Below, in pieces: positions 10,601-20,645 of a DNA stretch of 64,000 nt (positions are counted from its first letter, which is position 1; each line of letters starts with the position of its first letter). The notes beneath the pieces were generated by a model. That model was given only the letters and a program-made list of their open reading frames with translations. It did no database searches and was not told the origin of the DNA. The position numbers and the translations under genes are program-made. The DNA comes from Tetraselmis striata (Eukaryota > Chlorophyta > Chlorodendrophyceae > Chlorodendrales > Chlorodendraceae), in assembly GCA_006384855.1 (NCBI GenBank), contig VCJN01003009.1:108554-172553 (forward strand), given 5' to 3'.

Positions 10601-13600
10601 ATTCTTATGCTTGTTACCGCAGATATCTCTTGAACCTTATCGCTTGACAGTGCACAAGGAGTTCAGGATCGATGTCAGCTTTGAGAGGTTGCTACTCCAC
10701 GCGATCCAACCGCCACTCTCCTTCCAACCGCGGTTCCAGTCTTACTACGCATGGACTTTGGTCGAGCGCAATGTGCTGGCGCAGGCGCTGACAGGTTTCG
10801 CGTCTGGTCAGATTGACATCGATGACTTGGCCAACATTGACAAGGATTTTAAGAACGCGCTTCCATACGTCAACACGTTGGCCGTCCCGCCGGCCTTGAA
10901 TGGCTTCAACAACACCGGTGCCGTCGACTGGATCTCTTACGGCCACCTCAGAGTCGAGATTGCTGATCCAGAGGTGAAGACATCTCACGGTGGCGACATC
11001 AACACGTTATACGCCGACAGAGTCAACCTCGTCGTCGACAAGGATACGGGGCTGCCTCACATTTTCAGCTTCATATCCGATAAGTTCGTCGCTCCGCCGC
11101 CGGAATTTGAATTCCGTTCCCCAAAGCTGCAAGACTGCAATATGGTGGCGCAAAGCTACAAGGTAAAAGCCTATCGCGACATGTTGTACCTATCCGGATC
11201 AGATATGTGTAGTTACATATAAATCAATGCACAATGCAACTTACTGACATCCATTTCTTGCATTTGTTATTCAGAGGAATCCTTCCCTGTCCGCCGAGAA
11301 TTTCTCGGTGTCCTTTCCAGTAGTCCCTAAACAAGATTTTTCTCCGATGAGTACGAGCCCCTCGCTCAGACCATGGCCAACTTCAAGGAGCTAGTCGCAG
11401 CACACGAAGGCGGGGAGAACCCGAGATTGGCGGATTCAAGTTCCTACAAGCCAGAGATCGACGTCATCATCCAGTTTCTTAGCGCCTACGGCGCGCGTCA
11501 AGCCAACATCGACGGCAGCCACAGACGGGAGGCGAAGCGCATGGTGAAAGAAAACTACCCGGAAATCTACAAAGCCAACAAAGGCATCCACCTCACGTCG
11601 GCTAAGATGTACATCGGCCTCTCGCCGGAAGTCTGCCGCTACATGTCTATGAAGCTCAACGAGGCGGGTCACACCGTCGTGGGAGACACGTCGATGCACA
11701 AACTCCTGGTGAGTGACCCATTCTCCCAGATTACTATTTAGCAGAGCGTGGCAGCAAATAGGCGTAAAGTGTGACAAAAGTCGTTCTGTCGTTAGCGGGT
11801 TAAAAATATGACAGTGGGACGAAACGGTTTGTCATCAGCGGGACGAAACGGTTTGTCATCAGCGGGACAAAACGGTCTGTCATCAGCGGGACAAAACGGT
11901 TTGTCATCAGCGGGACAAAACGGTCTGTCATCAGCGGGACAAAACGGTCTGTCATCAGCGGGACAAAACGGATTGTCATCAGCGGGACGAAACGGTTTGT
12001 CATCAGTGGGACGAAACTTTCTGTCATCAATGGGACGAAACGGTCTGTCATCAGTGGGACGAAACGGTCTGTCATTAGCGGGACGAAACGGTTTGTCATC
12101 AGTGGGACGAAGCATTCTGTCATCAGTGGGACGAAACGGTTTGTCATCATTGGGACGAAACGGTCTGTCATCAGTGGGACGAAACGGTATGTCATCAGCG
12201 GGACAAAACGGTTTGTCATCAGTGGGACGAAACGTTCTGTCATCAGTGGGACGAAACGGTTTGTCATCAGTGGGACGAAACGGTTTGTCATCAGTGGGAC
12301 GAAACGTTCTGTCATCAGCGGGACGAAACGGTTTGTCATCGAGGTACAATCGTTCGGAATTTTGAAATCGGTGCAATTGTTTCTGCAGAACCTTCGCAGA
12401 TGTTTCGAGAGCTGGTATGCAGAACAAGATGCAAATCGCCCCGGCTTTAGGGCACTTCCGCAAATCAGGGTAGTGAAGGAGTTCAAGAAGTCTGAAGTTC
12501 TTCAAGTTGAACTTGAGAAGATCGGCATCAAAGATGAGAAGAGCAGCGAGTTCTCAAATTTGATTGACCTCTGCTCGCGCCCACAACGGTGAGCTGCGTA
12601 CACGATGAAAATTTATCGTGTTGTTAATGCTGCTAGATTCTGACAAATGATTTGCGCAGTGTTTTTGAGCCCCTTGAGCAGATTTCTGAAGCCTACCGGC
12701 ATGTGCAGCTCGGGGTTCGAGGATGGGACGAAGCCAGAACCAAACTCGGAGACCTATTTGTGTACTACGAGCAAGAACTCGATAGAGTCGAGCGTCTCAA
12801 TTACGGCAGGCAACTCACCCAGAAGGAAGTGAGGAAGGTTTACGAAGCAATTCGGAAGCCTATCAATGCAATCCTCGATAACAAGAAGTACGGCTTCGGG
12901 AAAGACAGAGCTCACTTCCGAGTCGCCCTCATGGAGGTAAGTTGTGACCGACCCCGGTGTCTTAATCATATGGAATACTATCATTGATTCCTTTCTCCGT
13001 ACTGAAGTTTGTTTTTCGACCCAGGATGTCGGCTTTGGACCCCATGCGCCCTGGCTAGACGAGCCGTCTCTTGCCAAGCAGAGCGACAGCGCGGATCTCC
13101 CTGTGGGCCAGATGTACCTGGTGGTTGGACTGCTCATCCAAGGCGAGCACAGTGTGACCCCGAGCCTCTACGAGCTGGTGGATGACATTAAGCACGCCGG
13201 CGACAATGGCCCCATGGCTGTTACGCACACCAACGCGGAGTGGCTCGCGATGATTGAGACCTGGAGGTTTCGCGATCTCTTGCGTCGAGCAAGCATCAAG
13301 CTCATGAATGCTATTGGCACGGCAAAGGGACACGGACAGGAGATCCAACTGCTGACGCCGGACGAACCGGCCAGGAACTGGGGGAAATATCTCTCGGACC
13401 ACATCATCGAAATGGATGTGGATGACAAAGTGTCGGATGAGCAAGCGGCCGCTCGCCTTGACGCCATCACCAAGTTCCGAGCCAATGTTGATGACCTCGG
13501 CCCAACAGGCTTCCCCAGAAAATTCCAGGATTTGTTCAAAGGTGCTCATCGCTCCGGTCCGTTGATGGTCTTGCTGACCCCTCCTGCCAGATGGGGGGAC

Positions 13601-15182
13601 ATGAAATCCGCCGATTGTCTCACACCACCACCGGTTCGAGAGCATATCGCGGCCACCAACACCACCATCAGGAGTGAGGCGTATCGCATCAAGAATCAGA
13701 TGCCGGACTTAGTCATCTCCTTCTTCACAGAGTTTGCTCTTCTGGCATGTGCGCCGGAGCTTATCGCGGCTTCCGCTCCGAATGTTTCTAATGAGCTGTG
13801 GATATCGATGAAGGTAACTAAGATCTTGTGCAACCACAAATGCTCTTCTGAATTTTCGTTGTGAGCTATTAACCCGAATCTGTTTTCTAATACGCACAGG
13901 CCGAGGAACTTCCGGTGATGCCCAAGGGAGAAGGGGTCGACACGGATGACAAGGTGTGGTTGAACACGGAGCTTTGCAAGACTTGCATTGTGGAGGGGAA
14001 CTTCAAGGCTCCCGCGACAAAACAATTCGTCGCGGACGCCATGTCGGCAGTTCGTGCCAAAAAGGCAACAGTCTTCATTGCCGACGCGCTTTTCGGAGCT
14101 GGTTCGCACACATGGGACTCGAAGGATGCTGCGTGGGGTACGGACGACTTCAACGACGTGTTTGCTTTCGCCAGGCAAGACAACCCCCACAACCCCGGTG
14201 CGTACTAGATGACTGTGCTTTCATTTATCTCATTCCCGATTTACCCCCGCGCAGGCAGTTGAATATCCAGACTGGATCTTCTGACGTCCACACTGCTCTC
14301 GATGGGTGCCATTTCTTCATTCACCTCTCGGACCAGCAACTTGGATCCGCAATCACAGCCGTTCAAAAACAAGCTGAGGACCTCATCTATCACGTCCTGA
14401 CTTGGGCTAAGGATTGCGGGATGAAGATGGGCAGCTCTCTGCGTCACGACGCTGAGTACTACCTCTACGTTAGGAAGCCTCCGCCAAGCATCATAGCTGA
14501 CAACATCCGTTTCGATGATCCCCGAAGGTGAGATTTGATCCGTGGAAAATAGCCGGCTTGTATTTATTTACTCGCTAAGCCGGTTGTGCCTTTCCAGGTT
14601 CTCTACATCCATCATGTTGGGTCACTTCAAAGACAGTTCGAAATTGAAGGACGAGAACAGACAGACGGTGAACAAGTACCAAAAGCCTATCGCTCTCTTC
14701 GCTAAGCACCTTAAGATGGCGGCAACAGACGGGACAACAATCGTCGACGTCACAGCCGGAACCGGGACAACCGCGGTGCGTGAGGGGTGCAACCCGGGTG
14801 AGTGTCTTAATGGGGTCAGCATAAAAAAATTAACGCCTTGTGCGGTTTGCCACGCCTTTTCCAGGTCGCTGCGGCCTTTTCCGTGTGGTGGGACCATATG
14901 GATCATAGCTACTCGTTCACACACAGGAACTTGAAGACGATCCTCATTGACAACCAGAAGACGCAAATCGCTGGGATGAAGTCCAGGATGACCTCATGGT
15001 TCAAAGAGAAACCATGGGACGAGACTCAAAGACTGCGTCCAAGTGACTTCGAGAAGTGGCCGGGTCTACCCCATCCAATGACCGTGTCAGAGGAGTTCGC
15101 AGAGCGTCTTGCGGCAGCGAAGAAAAGGCAAGAGGCGGCAGAGCGCCGAGGGGATTATGTGATCGAAGATGATGATATGTAG
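7684..15182 (+). CDS. Large protein with C-terminal beta-class DNA-methyltransferase-like domain
   Basis: Fifteen exons join in phase: 7684-7744, 8840-9013, 9286-9378, 9464-9556, 9678-9698 (least sure), 9806-10539, 10623-11162, 11277-11708, 12389-12588, 12660-12936, 13025-13813, 13900-14201, 14255-14527, 14598-14775, 14865-15182. They total about 1,494 residues. The N-terminus is Lys/Glu-rich, followed by a Glu-Pro repeat region in the sixth exon and a long unrecognised middle. The last ~300 residues read as a permuted N6/N4 methyltransferase. A motif-IV-like [15 protein letters not shown] comes first, then [10 protein letters not shown] and LTWAKD. Motif [19 protein letters not shown], follows, then [17 protein letters not shown]. 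The usual D/S-PPY is DALF here, so activity is doubtful. Exon 8 has an in-frame TAA at 11328-11330. Introns hold two 24-bp arrays. Methyltransferase similarity is from motif memory, not a search. Confidence 0.55.
7760..8001 (+). repeat. 121-bp tandem duplication in intron 1
   Basis: Two adjacent copies with a period of 121 bp share CCTGCCTGCTCGACGCGTGA and the CTAGCGAGTTCGGTTAGGGTT stretch, with only a few substitutions. The duplication lies in the first intron of the methyltransferase-like gene, between the GTGAGT donor at 7745 and the second 24-bp array. Confidence 0.85.
8239..8818 (+). repeat. 24-bp minisatellite array 2, in intron 1 of the methyltransferase-like gene
   Basis: About 24 near-perfect units of the same 24-bp sequence and the same DNA orientation as array 1. 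GTGGG units are commonest, and a homogenised GGTCTG sub-block covers the last third. It ends 20 bp before the TTTATAG acceptor at 8839. Open frames across it are artefacts of the period. Confidence 0.92.
9233..9588 (+). repeat. 178-bp tandem duplication containing a whole exon
   Basis: Positions 9233-9410 and 9411-9588 are almost identical, with about two base differences. Each carries a 93-bp exon (9286-9378 and 9464-9556) with its own CAG acceptor and GTAATT donor. The exon is phase 1 at both ends, so including one or both copies keeps the reading frame. The product gains a second Lys/Ser-rich 31-residue block. Confidence 0.88.
11809..12343 (+). repeat. 24-bp minisatellite array 3, in a later intron of the methyltransferase-like gene
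   Basis: About 22 units of the same 24-bp family, same DNA orientation, richer in the GCGGGACAAAAC variant at its start. It lies inside the intron 11709-12388, flanked by a GTGAGT donor and a TTTCTGCAG acceptor. Confidence 0.92.
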
Positions 15183-15495
15183 TACAATTCCGCAAAATTA
15201 GCCGCTCATATGTTTTGTCCCGGCTTTGACAGAGTTCAGCCCCGGACGGCACAAACTACTTGTAGCCATCACGGCCCCCGCTCTTTTTTGTCCCAGTTTG
15301 GACAGAGTTTCAGCCTCCGATGGCGCAAACTTCTTGTAACCATCCCGTTTCCTTCAATCTTTTGATTTGTCCCTGCTTGGACGGAATTGGTTTCCCCGAC
15401 TTGGCACAAAATGAACCAACCGGCATTCATATTAGCTTGCAATCCCACTGCTGCCCCCAAACCCTGATTTAGACCTAACCACAATGCACCGCGTG
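15183..15495. repeat. Right subterminal repeats of the 12.57-kb element
   Basis: Three diverged units of about 65-78 bp begin near 15212, 15285 and 15363. Each starts with TTTTGTCCC or ATTTGTCCC and contains an inverted GGCRCAAA further on. More copies lie close to the terminal repeat (ATTTTGTGCC and ATTTTGCCCC, read on the minus strand). The left end (2971-3180) has the same motif: TTTTGCGCC, TTTTGCACC, TTTTGTCCA and an inverted GGGACAAG. Such clusters commonly serve as transposase-binding sites in DNA transposons; that role is inferred here. Confidence 0.65.
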
Positions 15496-15525
15496 CCTCG
15501 GGGCAAAATAGGTTGCATTACTGTT
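15496..15525 (-). repeat. Right terminal inverted repeat of the 12.57-kb element
   Basis: This is the reverse complement of the left terminal repeat with four mismatches. ACAG at 15526-15529 directly follows and matches the four bases before the left repeat. Confidence 0.7.
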
Positions 15526-15529
15526 ACAG

Positions 15530-16470
15530 GCGTTGACCGCCATGTGCTGCGTTTTTGTTGTTGCGCACGACAAGGCGATGCGGTCGGCCGTCTTTGACGA
15601 ATGCTGGCCGCGCGACACCCAGACGGGGATCCCTTACCCTCTGAAGAAGACGCAGAGGTTTCCCATCGCCGCGCCACCGTACATCGAGCGGATCTGCTAC
15701 GCTACTTTCAACTACCGTGCCGGCTACACAGCCGAAAACCACATCTACGCCAAGGGTACCGTCATCGCCGCGTTCCGAGGGTACACCCCCCTCCCCCTTC
15801 CTCCCAGCCCCATTGCGACCATCTATGTGGGTTGTGCTGACGGTGCACCTTGTGCTATACCGGAAGCAGGGGAACGCCAAGAACTACCTCGCTCAGCACT
15901 GCTTTCAGAATGAGGGCAATAAGTAGGTAGGAATAAGGGACTACCATTGCCGATCGAGGACCGACTCGCGAAGGCTCTCGACCTTGCAGAGGCATGGCAG
16001 CAGAGCGAGCTCGGGAGGAACTACCAAGCCTAGGAGGTCTGCGAGGTGACGCACGCCGCACTCGGAAGCCGCAGGTGAGTCGCGTTTGTTTTTGCACTAC
16101 TTGTTCGATTACACTACAGCCACCGCCGCGACAAGCAATCAACACGCATACCGACTTTCGCACTTGTTGTATCAGACCCTTGCCCAGTCCCTACATTTGG
16201 CGGTAATAAGCCGATCGTATCAAGTGTTCATCGCAACAAGGTAGTGTCGCTGCCGCTGGCGGGCACCGCTGCGTTTGATTTGTGGTTTGTGGGCATGCTG
16301 AAGCAGCAGCAGAAGAGGGCGGGCGGCATCATCAAAAACAACACCAACGCGGTCAAGAACCAGGCCGCCACGCAAGCCTTCCCCGGCGACAACGTCGACG
16401 AGGCCGGAGGCTGGAGCCCCCGCGGCCAAGAAGGCCAAGTAGCCCGCCAAGCCGGCTGCTGGAGTGCCGG
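15530..16470 (+). pseudogene. Fragmentary coding DNA, uncharacterised
   Basis: Immediately right of the element, plausible protein stretches occur on the plus strand: FDECWPRDTQTGIPYPLKKT and ICYATFNYRAGYTAENHIY (15590-15775), KQGNAKNYLAQHCFQNEGNK (15863-15922), LAKALDLAEAWQQSELG (15970-16020) and a Lys/Ala/Pro-rich tail from about 16415. In-frame TAGs occur at 16031-16033 and 16440-16442. One of these stretches may once have continued across the insertion site, but I could not link it to anything left of 2956. No family recognised. Confidence 0.3.
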
Positions 16471-16804
16471 CCCGGGGCCGGGACGGTGCTGGGGCAAAGG
16501 CGGGCGGTGGGGCGTTCGGGTTGCGGGCCAGCCGCGAGGCCGCCGTGGCAGCAATAGCCGCGCGCTGCCGCCACCCGCGAGCAGCATGCCCGCCACCGTG
16601 GCGATCCCGCCGGCCGAAACCGGATGTAATTATTGTTTTCCGCCCGCCCATTGCGGCGCGCCTCGCCGCCCACTGCCGCGCGCCCGCTCACTGGCACTGC
16701 CGCGCGCGTTGTCGCGGATTAGGCCAGAGCGCCGCGAGATTCTCGGGCTTCTAGAGCTAGATACGGATAGACCACTGCGGATATTACGTCGCGATGACAT
16801 GTGA

Positions 16805-17714
16805 TATGCGCCAGATGGACTTTATTACGACGAGTATGTCACGGAATGACTACAGACGAGTGTCATTATGGTGGTAATAATACGGGGTAAATTCAGGGTA
16901 TAATACATGCTGATTATGAGGAGGTCCGGGAGCCTAGTGTATGAATCGTTGAAGTGTCTCTTCTTCCTCGACATACTATTGGGGTCACCGGCGTTCCGCG
17001 TGGGTAGGTGGCGGCAACCAGATGTATCCACCGTCGTCATACGCAACATAGGAATCACCCGGCGATGGTGCACCTGTACCGGAAGGATAACCGTGAAGTG
17101 GAGAAAAGCCACCTCAATGGAGTCGGAAGGGGTATCGTCGATAAACGCAGGTGTCGGCGGTGTTCTTTCGGACGCTCATGGCGACAACAAAGGCATCATG
17201 AAGCGGTAGGGAGACGGGGGCGAAACAACGCAGAACTGTCAACATTACCTCCGGGCTCGTTGCCGCTGGGCCGAACTCCGTTGCCTTCCTCCACGACGAC
17301 TTGAACTGCTGCACGTTGTCGAAAATGAGGCTCACGCATACTTACAGAACGCAACCAATCGGTTTCGTTATGGGCATGGTGGAGGTGGCTGTTGTGACGA
17401 TAGTGGGTGTTGTGATGCCCAATAGCGGCCCGCGGCCAACGTTTTGTGGGGGGTGTGTCGAGCGAATGGAGCCTCTAAAACCGACGTGGCGCCGCCAAGG
17501 ATAGCGCGCACGGAGACATGGGGCCAGTTGCGGCCGTACGCGTCGCTACGACTTCTCCAGTGCAGTATTAAGTACTGTTTGGGATTCAGAATCTTGTTTT
17601 GCCGATATCCGGTTTTACACTCCCCCCCCCCCCCCCCCCCCCCCCCTCCTTTTCTGAGGGAGAAAAAATAGCTAAATCAAACTGCCCTTTATTATTATAT
17701 TATAATCATTAATT
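16805..17714. other. No gene seen; long poly-C run
   Basis: The frames here are short and unsupported. A C run of about 25 bases lies at 17622-17646. Confidence 0.5.
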
Positions 17715-18048
17715 CCCCTACCTCTTGGGTTGAGCGGAGGAAAAGGAGAGCCGCGTCCGAAATCGCCTGGAATATGAGAGAATCGATACCGGTTACAATA
17801 CGGTTTTATCACGGATTTTTAGGCGTCCGTCCTCCGTCCTCCGTCCGTCCTCGTGTGCTGCGTCTTCGTGTATGAACCGTCATACACTCGGTGTTCAGTC
17901 GTTTGATTTCACGGTACAGGTCCGAGGACGGTAAGGTTCTGAATGGATGCGCGTGTATTCTAGCCCAGGCACGCCATATATTCGTCTGAAACGCCAAAAT
18001 AACGCGGCACCGCAGCGCGTTTTTACTGCTGAATCAGCAAGCGAGACT
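17715..18048 (+). repeat. Interspersed repeat family I, copy 1 (334 bp)
   Basis: This matches 22633-22966 over its full 334 bp, same orientation, with scattered substitutions. It begins CCCCTACCTCTTGGGTTGAG and ends GCGAGACT. It contains short CCGTCCTCCGTCCTC tandem steps. No coding potential. Confidence 0.9.
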
Positions 18049-18559
18049 ATTCAGCGACTATTCCTTACCCGGGTTCTCCGCGCGCCGGCGAACCCGGAGA
18101 ACCTCGTAGCCGGTCGTGCCGCCCGCAGGCCTCCGCGCGTAGGCTAGGCCGGCGAACTCCAGGCTACGTCCTAGCTTTCGCGTTCCGGGGCCCCCGAGAA
18201 CCGCGACGTACCGTCCGAAGAACCCGGCGTCAGGGGGGCCTGCGCGCAGTACCGAGCGGCCGTGTGCGGCGCCCCGTCAGGCGGGAGGCGACGGCGCGAC
18301 ATGCCAAACCCGTACCATACCTTCGCGCCGCGTCGCGAGAGCCCGGCGTAGCGCTCGTACGGGGTAACGAAGCCGGAAAATTGTGAGACCGGACTGCTGC
18401 TGCCCCCCACGTAGTCGTCGCATGTAGCGACAAATACCAGTACCAGTATAGGAAAGCGGCACTCCACCCGCCGGTATGCGTCGCGGGTCTATGCCCGGAT
18501 GGGCCGCCCGGATCACCGTGGCGGTGCTTGCTTGTGTCGCGGTGAACACCGGGTCCGCC

Positions 18560-20645
18560 GCAGCAGGCAGCGCCGCTCTATAACGGGCCGATCCGCTCGA
18601 CGGCGGCGAGGACGAGCTGGGGCCCCTGCACTCGGCCGAAGATGAGGAGGTAAGTAACCTAGCGACAACTGTAGTCTATGACCCCTCCTCGTCAATTGTT
18701 AGGATGACTGAATTGCAGCCTCCCCTTCCCCCCCCCCCCCCCCTCCCACTTTCCAAACCCCCAAAAACCTGCTCCCGCACTGCGCTGCGGGAGCCAAGCC
18801 CACGCCCAGCTCTGCGGGGCTGGCTTGCTATTACGATCGTATTTTTCTGTGACCCGCTAGTTCCCCGCGGGCCTTTCAGCATTTCCAAAACGGCTAGCAC
18901 TGCCACATAAAAATATTATAGCTACATTTTGAAGCCTACCCACCGCAGCAAAAGTGCTATACCGGCGACTGGTGATACATATGTGCCGGGCAGGTTGAAA
19001 GGTTTTGCGCTACTCGTAAGCTTTGTATGAGGTGGCCTATATAATCTTGAAATTCCGTCATATTCAGCACCGCCACAACCCATGCTAACCCCCCCCCCCC
19101 CCCCCCCCCCCCCCCAACCACCACCACATCCCTCCATATCGTCATGTCAGGACCCAGAAATTGCTGCGATACTAGCGCCATCTCGCCGTAAGCTCGCAAA
19201 GAGGGACGCTGGAGAGATGGAGGAGATCCGTGAGAAGCAAAGCAAAATGCCCGCCTCCACAAACTCGCAAGGCAGGAAGTTCACCAAGTCCGATACAAAG
19301 TAGGGCTTTTGCTTTCCCTGCGCATGCATCATCAACAAATCCAGCATGTATGCATTATTAATACCCGCGCGGCCCAATACGGCTGCGCTTTGATTAATTA
19401 GCGTTCGTGATTGTTGAATATTTGACATTTTGTACATGTGCATGCAGAAATCTGCTCCCCAAGATGTGCAACTTAATGAGATACTGCCGGGAGGTCGGCT
19501 ACGTCATGGCAGGCAACACGTACGGCCCGCGGAAGCACATGCCGCCGGTAAAGACAGGCGGGAGTGGGTATATGCAACGGCCGACTGGATGGAGTCAATC
19601 TTTCTAAAGCCTGCCAACGCTCAGGCACAACCAAGAAATTGACCGCATCCAAGGCAAGTGTTGCCGCCGCCTGCACAAATAGGCGTATGGCAGTTCAGAG
19701 GTACTTGCGCATCAAGCTACATGCACGCGGGTGTGGAGCATTTAATCGCTTTACTAACTTATCTTCCACTGCTCCATCGTGGTCCTCCCAAGAGCATAAT
19801 TGGGCCGCGGCATTCAAGCTGTGAAACATCTTTTACTACTCTCGTGGGCAAGCGGCATGTGATGCCGACCAGATTCCGCCCGTAACAAAGAAAGACCCTT
19901 CTGGTACATACGGTTCTAAGTCTATATATATCCCAATGTGTATGCAGGTGAGAATCATAGCTAAATATGCTGTGCTGGAATATGCGTAGATTTGCTGTTG
20001 TTCTGTGTACATATGCGTATACATGTATAGCATGTTATGGAAAGAACTAAAAATGCTGCACAGGACATGTCATATACTGAGGAGGACATTGTCAGCAGCC
20101 CCAGCTGCAACACCTGCCCCACCGGCAAATGTCGCAGCAGCTGAAGCAACATCTACACCGGCAGCACCTTCGAGACCTACGGCGGCAACATCTATAGCAG
20201 CCACCAGCGGCAGCGGAACCATCGGGGGAGTACCCCGCGAGCCGAAGGCCAGGTGGTCACCCTCATTGATTCCGGGGAAAGTGTGAAATAAATGTAATGA
20301 TCTATTCCTGATATTGAAATGCAGTCACGTCTCTGATAAATATTAACTGGGCAATGGTTTCTGTAGCCAAGTGATGGCCGCATGTCCACCGCCACTGTCA
20401 AGGTTGCGGATTTGTGGAAGGAGTGGGTCTCTGGGTGGGACACATCTGATCAAGCTGGCAACGTTGTGTGGAAAGACCCTGTCGCAGCAGTGCTGCAAGC
20501 CGAGACCACCGACGAGTACCCGATGTTCTACGCTTGGAAAAAGAAGTGCGGTAAAAGCTTCTGTCATTACCGCCATGTACTCATTAGAGAAATAGTGAAA
20601 CAGCCAGATTATCGTAGGACTGGGGATGGGAAGATTATTGCCTAG
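18560..20645 (+). CDS. Multi-exon gene, possible GCR1_C-like C-terminal domain
   Basis: Exons that fit in phase are an acidic exon ending about 18649 (DELGPLHSAEDEE, donor GTAAGT), 19151-19299 (PEIAAILAPSRRKLAKRD), 19448-19547 (LLPKMCNLMRYCREVGYVMA), an Ala/Pro-rich exon ending at 20280, and a last exon 20367-20645 ending in TAG. One or more exons between 19548 and about 20090 are unresolved, as is the 5' end. The last exon has VADLWKEWVSGWD followed by FYAWKKKCGKSFCHYRHVLI. That pattern recalls the GCR1_C domain, found in fungal regulators and in some Crypton-type elements. The resemblance is weak and from memory. The intron between the first two listed exons contains poly-C runs at 18730 and 19089. 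Confidence 0.35.

Larger units (their letters stand above)
2956..15525. mobile_element. 12.57-kb terminal-inverted-repeat element with two divergent genes
   Basis: The ends are 30-bp inverted repeats with 26 of 30 bases matching: AACAGTAAT, two variable bases, AACCTATTTTG, then SCCG and a final GG. Immediately outside both ends is ACAG (2952-2955 and 15526-15529), which fits a 4-bp target-site duplication. Inside lie a minus-strand putative transposase gene (3249-7143) and a plus-strand methyltransferase-like gene (7684-15182), transcribed away from a shared 540-bp region. Both ends carry many variants of TTTGYNCC in both orientations. Three intronic 24-bp arrays carry the same motif. The element lacks the long poly-C/poly-G runs common in the rest of the window. 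I infer a large DNA transposon, and I do not know a described family with this pair of genes. Confidence 0.7.

Noticed and set aside
5641..12343. Proteins of 180-250 residues made of 8-residue repeats over the 24-bp arrays
   Set aside because: A 24-bp period leaves all frames open on both strands. The arrays lie inside introns with good splice sites.
19082..19120. Proline-rich coding exon over the C run
   Set aside because: It is a homopolymer inside a predicted intron, just before the acceptor at 19150.
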